Positions 33,247 to 41,045 of a DNA stretch of 41,898 nucleotides are shown here, piece by piece; position 1 is the stretch's first letter, and each line of letters starts with the position of its first letter. The translations under genes were made by a program, and so were the position numbers. Under the pieces are notes generated by a model that saw only the letters and a list, made by a program, of their open reading frames with translations, was not told the origin of the DNA and made no database searches. The DNA is from Nevskia sp. (GTDB taxonomy: Bacteria; Pseudomonadota; Gammaproteobacteria; Nevskiales; Nevskiaceae). Location: positions 1-41,898 of the forward strand of contig JAUXYM010000102.1 in assembly GCA_030694365.1 (NCBI GenBank). Reading direction: 5' to 3'.

Positions 33247-34476
33247 TCAGGCGGTAAGCCGGGCGTCCACGGATGGGCGAAGCATAAGCCGTTCCGCGAA
33301 CGCGAGGATAGCGTCCTTGCCCCGCTGCGCCGAAGGACGATCGCCGAGATCGAAGCTGTAGCGGAACAGTTCGCGCTGGGTGCCCAGGTAGTCCCCGTGG
33401 CTTGCAAACGCTGCGTCAATGGCCACTTCGATGTCCTCGGTCGAAGCAATCACTGGTCCGGCGGTCCAGTGCCGGTAGTTTGGATCCTGCTGCCAGGCGC
33501 TGCGGTGGCTGTCGAGGAACAGGCAGGGCCGCGGCTGGTGGAGGAATTCATAGACCTGGCTGGAGGCATCGCCGAGGTACAGATCGGCGGCGCGGGTGTA
33601 GCTCATGTCGACGCTGCGTTCGCTGCCGAGATCGATATGGATGTGCGGGCAGTCGCGATAGCGCTGCGGAATGTCGCCGGGCCGGTCGATCCGCCAGTGC
33701 TGCAGCGAGACCTGGAACTGCTTTTTGAACAGCATCACGTGCGGGGCCACGATCAGGTTATAGCGGGTCGACTGGCGAAACGCTTCGAGCACCTGCAGCC
33801 CTTGCGTATACCAGGACGACAGGCTCAGCGAGCAATGCGGGTTGTAGAGCACGGTCGGACGATCGTTGTCGAACAACTTCGGCCGCGCGCCACCGGCATG
33901 CAGATCAAATTTCGGGTAGCCCGTGATCGCGTGACCGTCCTCGCGCAGCAGGCCGGCCTCGCGCAGACGATCGCGAATCTTCGGCCCGGACATCAGCACC
34001 AGATCGAACTGGCCGCTGGCACGATCGAAACCGACTTCGCGATCCCCGGCACCGTGCCGGGTGTGGACGAACTTCAGATGCTTGAGGCCGAAGCGCGAAC
34101 GGAGGATCAGGCTGGTCTTCTCGGGCACTACGAGCACGTCGAGATCGCGGAAGGCACCACGGTGCTGCCACAAGGTCATCAGCCGGGTGAATGGCAACAG
34201 ACGATCCAGACGCTGGCCGAGGTGGCGCAGGCGATCGCCCAGGCTCAGCAGCCGATATTCAACCCGGGTGCCGGGATAAGCGATCGCGAGACGCTGCAGG
34301 TAGTCGAGCTGACGCGGGTCGGAAACCAGCAGGACCACCGGCTGGCCGGTACGCACGAGGCCCAGTTCGAAAGCGATCGGCGCGCTGTGCGCAATCTGGT
34401 GCAGATGATCGTGATTGAACAGAAATCCGATCCTCGCGCTGCCATCCGGGCAGGAATTTCCACTCGCGTCCACCAT
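33247..34476 (-). CDS. CDP-glycerol glycerophosphotransferase-like protein (TagB/TagF-type fold)
   Basis: 409 residues with a GT-B-like arrangement. GFLFNHDHLHQIAHSAPIA is at the N terminus, with KFVHTRHGAGDR (136-147), TGYPKFDL (185-192), VLYNPHCS (209-216) and DASSQVYEFL near 295-305. These match the CDP-glycerol:glycerophosphate transferase family (HG-x3, YP and D-SS motifs). It might attach glycerol-phosphate or a related group to a lipid or glycan. ATG 34476 is chosen because GGAGG lies five bases upstream; an ATG 21 bases earlier has no such site. It follows the spt terminator and precedes the desaturase gene. Confidence 0.72.
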   Translation of the reverse strand: MVDASGNSCPDGSARIGFLFNHDHLHQIAHSAPIAFELGLVRTGQPVVLLVSDPRQLDYLQRLAIAYPGTRVEYRLLSLGDRLRHLGQRLDRLLPFTRLMTLWQHRGAFRDLDVLVVPEKTSLILRSRFGLKHLKFVHTRHGAGDREVGFDRASGQFDLVLMSGPKIRDRLREAGLLREDGHAITGYPKFDLHAGGARPKLFDNDRPTVLYNPHCSLSLSSWYTQGLQVLEAFRQSTRYNLIVAPHVMLFKKQFQVSLQHWRIDRPGDIPQRYRDCPHIHIDLGSERSVDMSYTRAADLYLGDASSQVYEFLHQPRPCLFLDSHRSAWQQDPNYRHWTAGPVIASTEDIEVAIDAAFASHGDYLGTQRELFRYSFDLGDRPSAQRGKDAILAFAERLMLRPSVDARLTA

Positions 34477-34497
34477 GCTCGCCTCCGATCGCCACAA

Positions 34498-34522
34498 CGA
34501 AAAAGGCCCGGAATCCCGGGCC
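34498..34522 (-). terminator. Terminator of the acp-spt operon
   Basis: Read on the minus strand, GGCCCGG and CCGGGCC (34505-34522) form a 7-bp stem with a four-base loop, followed by TTTTT. It lies 74 bases after the serine palmitoyltransferase stop codon. Confidence 0.8.
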
Positions 34523-34595
34523 GTTAAGGTAGCGACTGAACGCTTACGGAATCATTACAACTCGGCGCTTGACGCCGATCTTTTTCGAAACGCGC

Positions 34596-35888
34596 TCAGC
34601 GAATCCCACCCGAAGCCAGCATCGCGACTTCCGCCAGCGGCGGCGCGTTGAGCGAGGCCGCAACCCGTTTGCGGGCAGCGCTGCTGCTGACCATCGGCGG
34701 CAGTACGCCGAGCTGGCGGCCGACGGCCTCGAACAACTGCAAGGCGCGATCGATCTGCGCCGATGTATGCACAGCACTGATGCTCGAGCGCAACAGCGGC
34801 GCCGGTGTCGGCGTGGCAGGCGGCAAGGCCAGATTCAGGTACAGACCGCCTTCGAGCAGACGGTTCCAGAACTCGACGGCGAGTGGCGCATCAGCCACCA
34901 CGACCGAGACGATCGGGCTGCAGTGAGGGCCGACCACGAAGCCTAAGTTGCGCAGACCGTAATACAGGCGTTCGGCGTTCTCGTGCAGACGCTTGCGCCG
35001 CTGCGGCTCTTCCTGCATGCGCCGCAGCGCCATGATCGTCGACGCCATCACCGATGGCGGCAGCGAAGCGGTGAACATGTACGGACGGCAGGCGACGCGC
35101 AGGATGTCGAAATCGTCGACATTCGACACGCAGAAGCCGCCGACACTGCCAAGACTCTTCGAGAAGGTGCCGACGATGAAGTCGCAGTCGGCCTCGACAC
35201 CGGATTCTTCGGCCAGACCACGGCCGTTGTCCCCGAGCACGCCGAGCGAATGGGCTTCGTCAACCATCAGCCAGGCGCCCATTTCGCGCTTCACTGCGGC
35301 GAATTCGCGCAATGGCGCGAGATCGCCGAGCATCGAATAAATGCCCTCGACGACCACCAGCTTCTGACCCGGTTCATTGGCCAGGCGCTTCAGGCGCTTG
35401 CGCAGATCGTCCGGATCGTTGTGCCGGAAGCGAACCACTTCGGCGTGGCCGAGGCGGGCCCCGTCGTAGATGCTGGCGTGGCTGTCGGAGTCGAGCAGCA
35501 GGTAATCGCCCTTGCCAGCGAGGGTCGACAGCATGCCCAGATTCGCCTGGTAGCCGGTCGAGAACACCATGCAATGCTCGCGATTGAAGAACTGCGCGAG
35601 GCTCTTCTCCAGATTGCGATGGGTGCCGTAGCTGCCATTGGCGATGCGCGAACCGGTGGTACCGGTGCCATGGGTACGAACAGCGGCGACTGATTCCTCG
35701 ATGCAGGCTTCGTCGAAGGTCAGGCCCAGATAATTGTTGGTACCGAGCAGGATCGTCTTCCGGCCGCGATACATGCCCTCGGTCGAGGACAGCATGCCTT
35801 CAAAGACCATTTCGAAAGGATTCTGACCGACTGAACGCAGTTGGTCATAGGTCTGCCGTAGCGGGGCAAACTTCGAAAGTATGCTCAC
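34596..35888 (-). CDS. spt: Serine palmitoyltransferase (alpha-oxoamine synthase)
   Basis: 430 residues. This PLP enzyme condenses serine with an acyl thioester to give 3-ketosphinganine, the committed step of sphingolipid synthesis. Motifs are NNYLGLT (51-57), GTGTTGSRIANGSYGTH (74-90), SDSHASIYDGAR (134-145), VDEAHSLGVLG (209-219) and the PLP lysine K244 in TFSKSLGSVGGF. The family also includes KBL, AONS and ALAS. The ACP gene directly upstream and the acyl-AMP ligase and CerR-like genes favour Spt. The start is GTG 35888, four bases after the ACP stop and ten bases behind GGAAGG; an ATG further upstream would overlap acp. Confidence 0.9.
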   Translation of the reverse strand: MSILSKFAPLRQTYDQLRSVGQNPFEMVFEGMLSSTEGMYRGRKTILLGTNNYLGLTFDEACIEESVAAVRTHGTGTTGSRIANGSYGTHRNLEKSLAQFFNREHCMVFSTGYQANLGMLSTLAGKGDYLLLDSDSHASIYDGARLGHAEVVRFRHNDPDDLRKRLKRLANEPGQKLVVVEGIYSMLGDLAPLREFAAVKREMGAWLMVDEAHSLGVLGDNGRGLAEESGVEADCDFIVGTFSKSLGSVGGFCVSNVDDFDILRVACRPYMFTASLPPSVMASTIMALRRMQEEPQRRKRLHENAERLYYGLRNLGFVVGPHCSPIVSVVVADAPLAVEFWNRLLEGGLYLNLALPPATPTPAPLLRSSISAVHTSAQIDRALQLFEAVGRQLGVLPPMVSSSAARKRVAASLNAPPLAEVAMLASGGIR

Positions 35889-35892
35889 TATT

Positions 35893-36144
35893 TCATTTCC
35901 TTCCGCGCAGTTCATCAACGACCAGCGCCAGATCGCCGAGGGTTTCCACCTCAGCAACGCGGTCGAGCGGGATCACGATTTCAAACAGATCCTCCAGCGA
36001 CATGATGAAGTCCATCACGGCTAGGGAATCGAGATGCAGATCCCTAACGATGTTAGTCGTGGGTTCGAGCGGCATCGACTTTTTAAGCTGCTTCCGCAAG
36101 CCTTCAATAATTTGAGCTTGCGTGTCGCGCATAGTCTCAGTCAT
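35893..36144 (-). CDS. Acyl carrier protein dedicated to sphingolipid synthesis
   Basis: This 83-residue ACP has the phosphopantetheine serine S40 in DLHLDSLAVMDFIMSLED. The helix pattern is normal and the tail is basic. ACP genes adjacent to spt supply the acyl chain as acyl-ACP in Caulobacter and Sphingomonas. ATG 36144 is preferred because GAGGA lies upstream; ATG 36174 would add ten residues. A strong sigma-70-like promoter at 36227-36256 drives acp and spt, and the acyl-AMP ligase at 37276-39027 is the likely loading enzyme. Confidence 0.88.
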   Translation of the reverse strand: MTETMRDTQAQIIEGLRKQLKKSMPLEPTTNIVRDLHLDSLAVMDFIMSLEDLFEIVIPLDRVAEVETLGDLALVVDELRGRK

Positions 36145-36185
36145 CAGCTGTTGTTCCTCATTGGTTGCACCCATTCACGGTAGCT

Positions 36186-36202
36186 CGCCGACTGAGTCGG
36201 CG
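36186..36202. promoter_or_regulatory. 17-base perfect dyad in the acp-spt leader
   Basis: CGCCGACTGAGTCGGCG has arms of eight bases around a single G. It lies about 20 bases downstream of the predicted transcription start. It could be an operator for a dimeric repressor or a stem in the 5' untranslated region. Confidence 0.55.
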
Positions 36203-36226
36203 GCGGCCGGGCACATGAATCGGCGG

Positions 36227-36256
36227 ATTGTAAAGCAACGATAACGAGTTTGTCAT
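36227..36256 (-). promoter_or_regulatory. Sigma-70-like promoter of acp-spt
   Basis: On the minus strand, a -35 box ATGACA (36256-36251; five of six consensus bases) is separated by 18 bases from a -10 box TACAAT (36232-36227; five of six). Transcription would start near 36220, ahead of acp. The surrounding bases are AT-rich relative to the genome. Confidence 0.65.
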
Positions 36257-36310
36257 AGCGCGTTCACGTGCTGGCTCAACGGCCTCAAACTCATCCTGAT
36301 CCTCTTTCTG

Positions 36311-37279
36311 CTACAGCCAGCCCGCCTGCCGATACCACTGCGCGGTACTGGCGAAACCCGCCGCCAGCGACTGCCGTGGCGGTGCTGCCGGCTCCCTCAG
36401 CAACTCGGTTTCCGGCACCGACCAGTCCTCATGCAGCAACTCGCGAATCTTGCCGGTGCTGATGATGTCCGATTTGCCGATCAGCTTGGCAATCGCTCCG
36501 ACACCGCCGCCAACGCCACGCATCAACCCGGACGGCAATTGAAAGTAGCTTGGTGCCCGATTGCCGACCGCCCTTGCCGCCGCCTCGAGAATCTGCTTCC
36601 AGCCATAACCATCGGGACAGTCATCGCTGATCGCCTGCACTTTACCGGTTGGCGGGCTCACTGCCCGCGCGACCAATAATGCTGCTGCATCAGCCACATG
36701 GATTAGCGAAATCCGTGCCGTAGGCTTGCCCAGCAGCGGCACGAAACGGCTGGAGGCCAGTTCGAAGAACACTATCGTTTCACGATCGCCAGGGCCATAG
36801 ATCGCCGGCGGGCGGATCACGCTGACTCTTGCGCTGCCGAGCACTTCGAATGCGGCCTGCTCGCTGGCGCGCTTGCTCGCCGCATAGCCAGACAGTTCCG
36901 GATGCCGCGCAGCGAGGCTGGAGACATGAACCAGGTGAGCCGACGGTGCAACGTCGGCCATCGCCTCCGCCAGTGCTCGTGTGCCATCGCGATTGACCCG
37001 CATGAACGCTTCATCGCTATACGCCTTGATGGCCCCGGCCAGATGCAGCACGGCATCAGCACCGCTGACCAGACGGCGCAGTGCGACGGCATCGTCGAGC
37101 GCGCCGAGCACGACGTCCGGCGTCGCATCGCCCCAACTGGCATCAGCCGGTTCGCGACGCGCCAGCAGTCGCAGCTTGCAGCCACGGGCGACCAGCGCAG
37201 CAAGCACGTGGCGACCGAGAAAGCCGGTCGCCCCGGTCACTGCCACCGTGAACGAACTGCTCGCGGTGCCGCTGGTCAA
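36311..37279 (-). CDS. NAD(P)-dependent extended SDR, CerR-like ceramide reductase
   Basis: 322 residues with the extended-SDR Rossmann motif GATGFLGRH (15-23), HVSSLAA and the catalytic pair YAASK (about 133-137). GPGDRETIVFFELA is followed by a substrate domain. In Caulobacter the bacterial ceramide pathway ends with CerR, an SDR-family reductase acting on the 3-keto group of the acylated product. The coupling here to the acyl-AMP ligase (ATGA overlap at 37276-37279) and the position before acp-spt support the same role. An unrelated sugar epimerase remains possible. Confidence 0.8.
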   Translation of the reverse strand: MTSGTASSSFTVAVTGATGFLGRHVLAALVARGCKLRLLARREPADASWGDATPDVVLGALDDAVALRRLVSGADAVLHLAGAIKAYSDEAFMRVNRDGTRALAEAMADVAPSAHLVHVSSLAARHPELSGYAASKRASEQAAFEVLGSARVSVIRPPAIYGPGDRETIVFFELASSRFVPLLGKPTARISLIHVADAAALLVARAVSPPTGKVQAISDDCPDGYGWKQILEAAARAVGNRAPSYFQLPSGLMRGVGGGVGAIAKLIGKSDIISTGKIRELLHEDWSVPETELLREPAAPPRQSLAAGFASTAQWYRQAGWL

Positions 37280-39027
37280 CTCGAAGACACCGGTGCGGGG
37301 GCTGGGGCTGGGGTGACGAAGCTGCCTTGCAAGTACATCGCTTTCGCCTTCGAGCGACTGAGCTTGCCCGACGAGGTACGCGGCAGCATGCGTGGTGGCA
37401 CGGTCACGACATCGGTCTCGACGCCGTGACGCAGGCGCAGCACGCCGGCCACTTCCTTCTTCAGGTTGTCGCGCGTTTCGTCATCGGCAGTGCGGAACTC
37501 GACCAGCACGACAATCCGTTCGGCACCGCCGTCATCGACCGACACCGCCGCGACATCACCGCTGCGCAACGCGGCGACTTCGCGCTCCACGGTCCATTCG
37601 AGATCCTGCGGCCAGATGTTGCGGCCGTTGACGATGATCAGATCCTTGGCGCGGCCGGTGATGACGATCTGGCCATCGTGGAAGTAACCGAGGTCGCCGG
37701 TATCGAGCCAACCATCGGCCGACAGCACGGCCGCTGTCGCTTCCGGCTGGCCGTAGTAGCACTGCATCATGCTCGGCCCTCGGACGTAAATGCGGCCGAT
37801 GTGGCCAGGACGCAACACCTGACCGGACTCGCCGCGCACCTCGAAGTCATGATCCGGCAGCGCCGGGCCGCAGAGCACGAAATCGCGACGACGCTCGGTG
37901 GTCGCGATTGCGGGCACCGCAATACTGTCGCGTTCCAATCGCTCACTGTCCAAGGTATCAAAACGGACGCCCTGCCCGAGCGGAGCAAAACTAAGTGCCA
38001 GCGCAGTTTCCGCCATGCCATAACTTGGCACGAAGGCCGAGGCATCGAAGCCGCGACCGACGAATTGCTGAGCAAATTTCGCAAGTGACTCTGGGCGCAC
38101 CATGTCGCCACCGATGCCGGCACCGCGCCAGCACGAAAGATCCAGGCCTTCCACCGATGCGGTTTCCGCGCGCCGTGCAGCCAGCTCATATCCGAACGAC
38201 GGGCTGTATGACAAGGTGCTGCGGTTACGCGAGATCAGTTCCAGCCATAACAGCGGGCGGCGTGCGAAGTCGCGGGTTGCGAACATGTCGACCGAAATCT
38301 GGCAGGTCACCGGCGTCAGCAGAAAACCGATCAAGCCCATGTCGTGGTAGAGCGGCAACCAGGAACTGAATCGGTCCGTCGGACCAACCTTCAATCCATG
38401 GCAGGCGATACCAAATGCATTCGCGATCAGTGCGCGCTGGGTCACGGCAACGCCGAGCGGAAAGCGCGTGCTGCCGGACGAGAATTGCAGATAGCACAGG
38501 TCTTCCGGGCCGACAACCGGTAGATCACGGCCATCGTCCGGGTCATCCTTCAATGGGGCCAGCGTGCCGGACACCGTAAGGTTCAGACCGTCGACCGCTT
38601 CAGCCAGCCATTCAACTAGCGCAGCCGGTGCGAACGCAGCCGAAGCGTCGGCGATCTCGATCATCCGACGTATATGGGCAACATAGGCGGCGCGGCCGCC
38701 GAAAGCGGCCGGCAGCGGCAGGGTCGTCGGCACCAGACCGGCGTACTCGCAGGCAAAGAAGGCGCGCGCGAAGTCGCCATCGGACTCGCCGATCAAAGCG
38801 ACGCGCTGACCCGGCTTCAGGCCACGGGCCAGCAGCTTGCGGGCAAGTACCAAGCTTTGCTCGCGCAGATCGCGATAACGGAGCGCTTCTACGACAACGC
38901 CCTTGCCAGAGTAGAAATTGATTCCGGTCGCGCCTTGGGCGGCGTAATCCAGCGCCTGAGGCAGCGTTTCAAAGCCAGCTGGGCGGTAGTCGGAAAGCCC
39001 GCTCGCCGTCGGTGTGGGCAGCAGCAT
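37276..39027 (-). CDS. Long-chain fatty acyl-AMP ligase / acyl-ACP synthetase
   Basis: 583 residues of the ANL superfamily. The ATP-binding loop is YLQFSSGSTRFPLG (about 173-186), with YGMAETALALSF (about 314-325) and DTGDLGYFHDGQIVITGRAKDL in the hinge region. The C-terminal subdomain ends with RTSSGKLSRSKA carrying the catalytic Lys. This overall pattern is of the FAAL/FadD32 type. It would activate a fatty acid and load it onto the ACP encoded at 35893-36144 to feed serine palmitoyltransferase. The start ATG 39027 has no strong Shine-Dalgarno. The 102-base gap to the upstream flippase gene shows no clear promoter. Confidence 0.87.
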   Translation of the reverse strand: MLLPTPTASGLSDYRPAGFETLPQALDYAAQGATGINFYSGKGVVVEALRYRDLREQSLVLARKLLARGLKPGQRVALIGESDGDFARAFFACEYAGLVPTTLPLPAAFGGRAAYVAHIRRMIEIADASAAFAPAALVEWLAEAVDGLNLTVSGTLAPLKDDPDDGRDLPVVGPEDLCYLQFSSGSTRFPLGVAVTQRALIANAFGIACHGLKVGPTDRFSSWLPLYHDMGLIGFLLTPVTCQISVDMFATRDFARRPLLWLELISRNRSTLSYSPSFGYELAARRAETASVEGLDLSCWRGAGIGGDMVRPESLAKFAQQFVGRGFDASAFVPSYGMAETALALSFAPLGQGVRFDTLDSERLERDSIAVPAIATTERRRDFVLCGPALPDHDFEVRGESGQVLRPGHIGRIYVRGPSMMQCYYGQPEATAAVLSADGWLDTGDLGYFHDGQIVITGRAKDLIIVNGRNIWPQDLEWTVEREVAALRSGDVAAVSVDDGGAERIVVLVEFRTADDETRDNLKKEVAGVLRLRHGVETDVVTVPPRMLPRTSSGKLSRSKAKAMYLQGSFVTPAPAPAPVSSS

Positions 39028-39129
39028 TTTTAGAGTTCGGAGGAGTTCTGGAAGGAAGGAAACTGCGAATTTTGGTTGCCACCTGTCACAGCACTAAGTG
39101 TACCAACCGACACACCCGGTCAGTGATCT

Positions 39130-40410
39130 TTAGGGTAGTTCTGTCCGGCGATACCAACGCAGCACCAGCCACAACTGACCGCCGAACATCAAGGCCGCAC
39201 CGATCACCGCCACCAAACCGGCACCGATCAGGCCGCCGCGGACCGTTGCCCAGTACAGCATCGGCAGGTAGGCCAAGGTCACGGCCAGGCGCATGCGGAA
39301 GGCGGCACCGGCACCGCCAGTCGACATCAACAGCGGCTCCAGAGGCAAGGCCCAGAGACCGACCACCGAAGCGCCGAGCAGCCACAGCAGCACGTCCTTG
39401 GCGGCGACGAATTGCTCGCCGACCAGCAGCCGCAGCGCCGGCTCACGGATCAACGCGGCGATGATCAACAGCACCGACGCCGCGCCACCAGCGGTCAGTG
39501 CGAGCTGACGCACCAGGCGCTTCAGCATGGTGTGATCGTGCGCCGCCGCCAGCCTCGCCAGTTCCGGGTACAAGGCCGGCACGATCAGCTTGGCCGGTTT
39601 GGCGACGGCGTCGCCCAACTGCTTGGCGACCCGGAACAGCGCGGCATCGCGAGCACCGAGCAGCGCGCCGACCATCAAGGTGCCGATATGGGTGAACGCC
39701 AGCGCCAGGGTCGAATTCAGATTGGTCGACCAGACAAAGCCCCAGATGCCCGGGAAGCCGTCGGTCAACGATCCTTTCGCGTACAGCCGGAAACCGTCGA
39801 GCGCGCCGCGTGACCGGAGAGTGCTGTGGGCCACTGCAAACAGAAAGAAAAAGGCGATCACCTGACCCAGGAACCAGATTGCCAGGAACACTTCCAGGCC
39901 CGCCTTGCAGTACCAGGCGATGCCGGCGCCGATGACTCTCACCCAGGAATCGATCGAGCTTTGCCAGGCCAGCAGGTCGAAACGATCCAGCAGGCGCAAG
40001 CTGCCGGTCGGCGTGGCGCTGACCATGAACACGATGACCAGCGCGTAGGCGCTGACCTCCGGCGCGAGCGCTGCCGGCCAACCGAGCGAACTGCCGATCA
40101 GTTGCACGCCCAGCAGCGCGATCACCACGCCAGCGATGCCACTCAAGCCATCGAGCAGCAGGCTGAAGCGCAGCACCCGCTGAAATTCGCCGACACGCCC
40201 GGCTTCGAACGATGCCGTTCCGTACTGCAGCAGCGCCTGCCAGGACTGGAACTTGGCGATCTCGCCGATCGCCTGCACGTAGGCGTGCACCAGCACCAGT
40301 ACGCCGAACAGGTCGACGCCCAGCGTGCGCGCAGCCAGCGCCGTGGCACCGAGGCTCAGCGCACCGTTCAAGGCCTTGCCGCCGAGCAGGATGCCGGCGT
40401 TGCCGAGCAC
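39130..40410 (-). CDS. MOP-superfamily (Wzx-like) flippase 2
   Basis: 426 residues with about 12 membrane segments. The N terminus LGNAGILLGGKALNGALSLG, then AARTLGVDLFGVL and KFQSWQALLQYG, aligns with flippase 1 at 29740 (NAGKLLGGKA and LGARTLGPTEFG), marking a paralogous pair. It is expected to flip a lipid-linked molecule across the inner membrane. The start is GTG 40410; the frame is open back to the stop of the DUF1993 gene but offers no better start, so the true N terminus is slightly uncertain. It lies upstream of the acyl-AMP ligase on the same strand. Confidence 0.83.
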   Translation of the reverse strand: MLGNAGILLGGKALNGALSLGATALAARTLGVDLFGVLVLVHAYVQAIGEIAKFQSWQALLQYGTASFEAGRVGEFQRVLRFSLLLDGLSGIAGVVIALLGVQLIGSSLGWPAALAPEVSAYALVIVFMVSATPTGSLRLLDRFDLLAWQSSIDSWVRVIGAGIAWYCKAGLEVFLAIWFLGQVIAFFFLFAVAHSTLRSRGALDGFRLYAKGSLTDGFPGIWGFVWSTNLNSTLALAFTHIGTLMVGALLGARDAALFRVAKQLGDAVAKPAKLIVPALYPELARLAAAHDHTMLKRLVRQLALTAGGAASVLLIIAALIREPALRLLVGEQFVAAKDVLLWLLGASVVGLWALPLEPLLMSTGGAGAAFRMRLAVTLAYLPMLYWATVRGGLIGAGLVAVIGAALMFGGQLWLVLRWYRRTELP

Positions 40411-40497
40411 TTGACGGAACGGGCCGCGCGATTCGGGCGGCAGAGGCGGCGTATTCAGCGGCAGATCACCAGCGCGACGACGAAGAAGCAGCCGGGT

Positions 40498-41004
40498 TCA
40501 GGGCTTGCCGATGAAGTGGGACTTGCTCAGCTCGACACCCGAGTGGCGCAGGATGTTGTAGGCCGTCGCCGAGTGGAAGTAGAGGTTCGGCAGCACGAAA
40601 CCGGTCAGGTAGCTCTGGCCGGTGAAGTTCAGCTCGCCGAACGGCGTTTTCATGACGATCGGGCGATCCTCGCTGCCATCGATCTGGGCGGCGGTGAGGC
40701 CGCGCAAGAAGCTCGCCGTCCATTCGATCCGTTCGCGCAGTTCGGCGAAGGTTCTTTCGGGGTCGGCTTTCGGCGGCGGATCGATGCCGGCGAGGCGCGC
40801 GCCACCACCCTTGACCATGTCGCAGGCGATCTGCACCTGCCGCGACATTGGAAACATATCCGGATACAGCCGGGCCCCGGTCAGCACCAGCGGATCGATC
40901 TTGCGCGCCTCGGCATGCGCCGCACCGATCGCCAGCACATTGCCCAGGTTGTCGAGCGCCCGGAGAAACACCGGCACGGAGGCCTGATACATGGAGAAGG
41001 TCAT
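40498..41004 (-). CDS. DUF1993 domain-containing protein
   Basis: 168 residues. The N terminus MTFSMYQASVPVFLRALDNLGNVL, then ARLYPDMFPMSRQVQIACDM, and the SYLTGFVLPNLYFHSATAYN segment define the DUF1993 family, a DinB-like four-helix bundle of unknown function. ATG 41004 is preceded by GAGGAAATACC, a good ribosome-binding site, and is preferred to an ATG 39 bases upstream. It lies between the ammonia-lyase and flippase genes on the same strand. Confidence 0.88.
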   Translation of the reverse strand: MTFSMYQASVPVFLRALDNLGNVLAIGAAHAEARKIDPLVLTGARLYPDMFPMSRQVQIACDMVKGGGARLAGIDPPPKADPERTFAELRERIEWTASFLRGLTAAQIDGSEDRPIVMKTPFGELNFTGQSYLTGFVLPNLYFHSATAYNILRHSGVELSKSHFIGKP

Positions 41005-41045
41005 CGGTATTTCCTCGGGCGGCGATGGATTTCGAGCGCGCAAGC

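Noticed and set aside
39028..39129. Short inverted matches (GGTTG/CAACC and CACT/AGTG) between flippase 2 and the acyl-AMP ligase gene
   Set aside because: Arms of four to five bases are expected by chance, and no promoter or terminator could be built from them.
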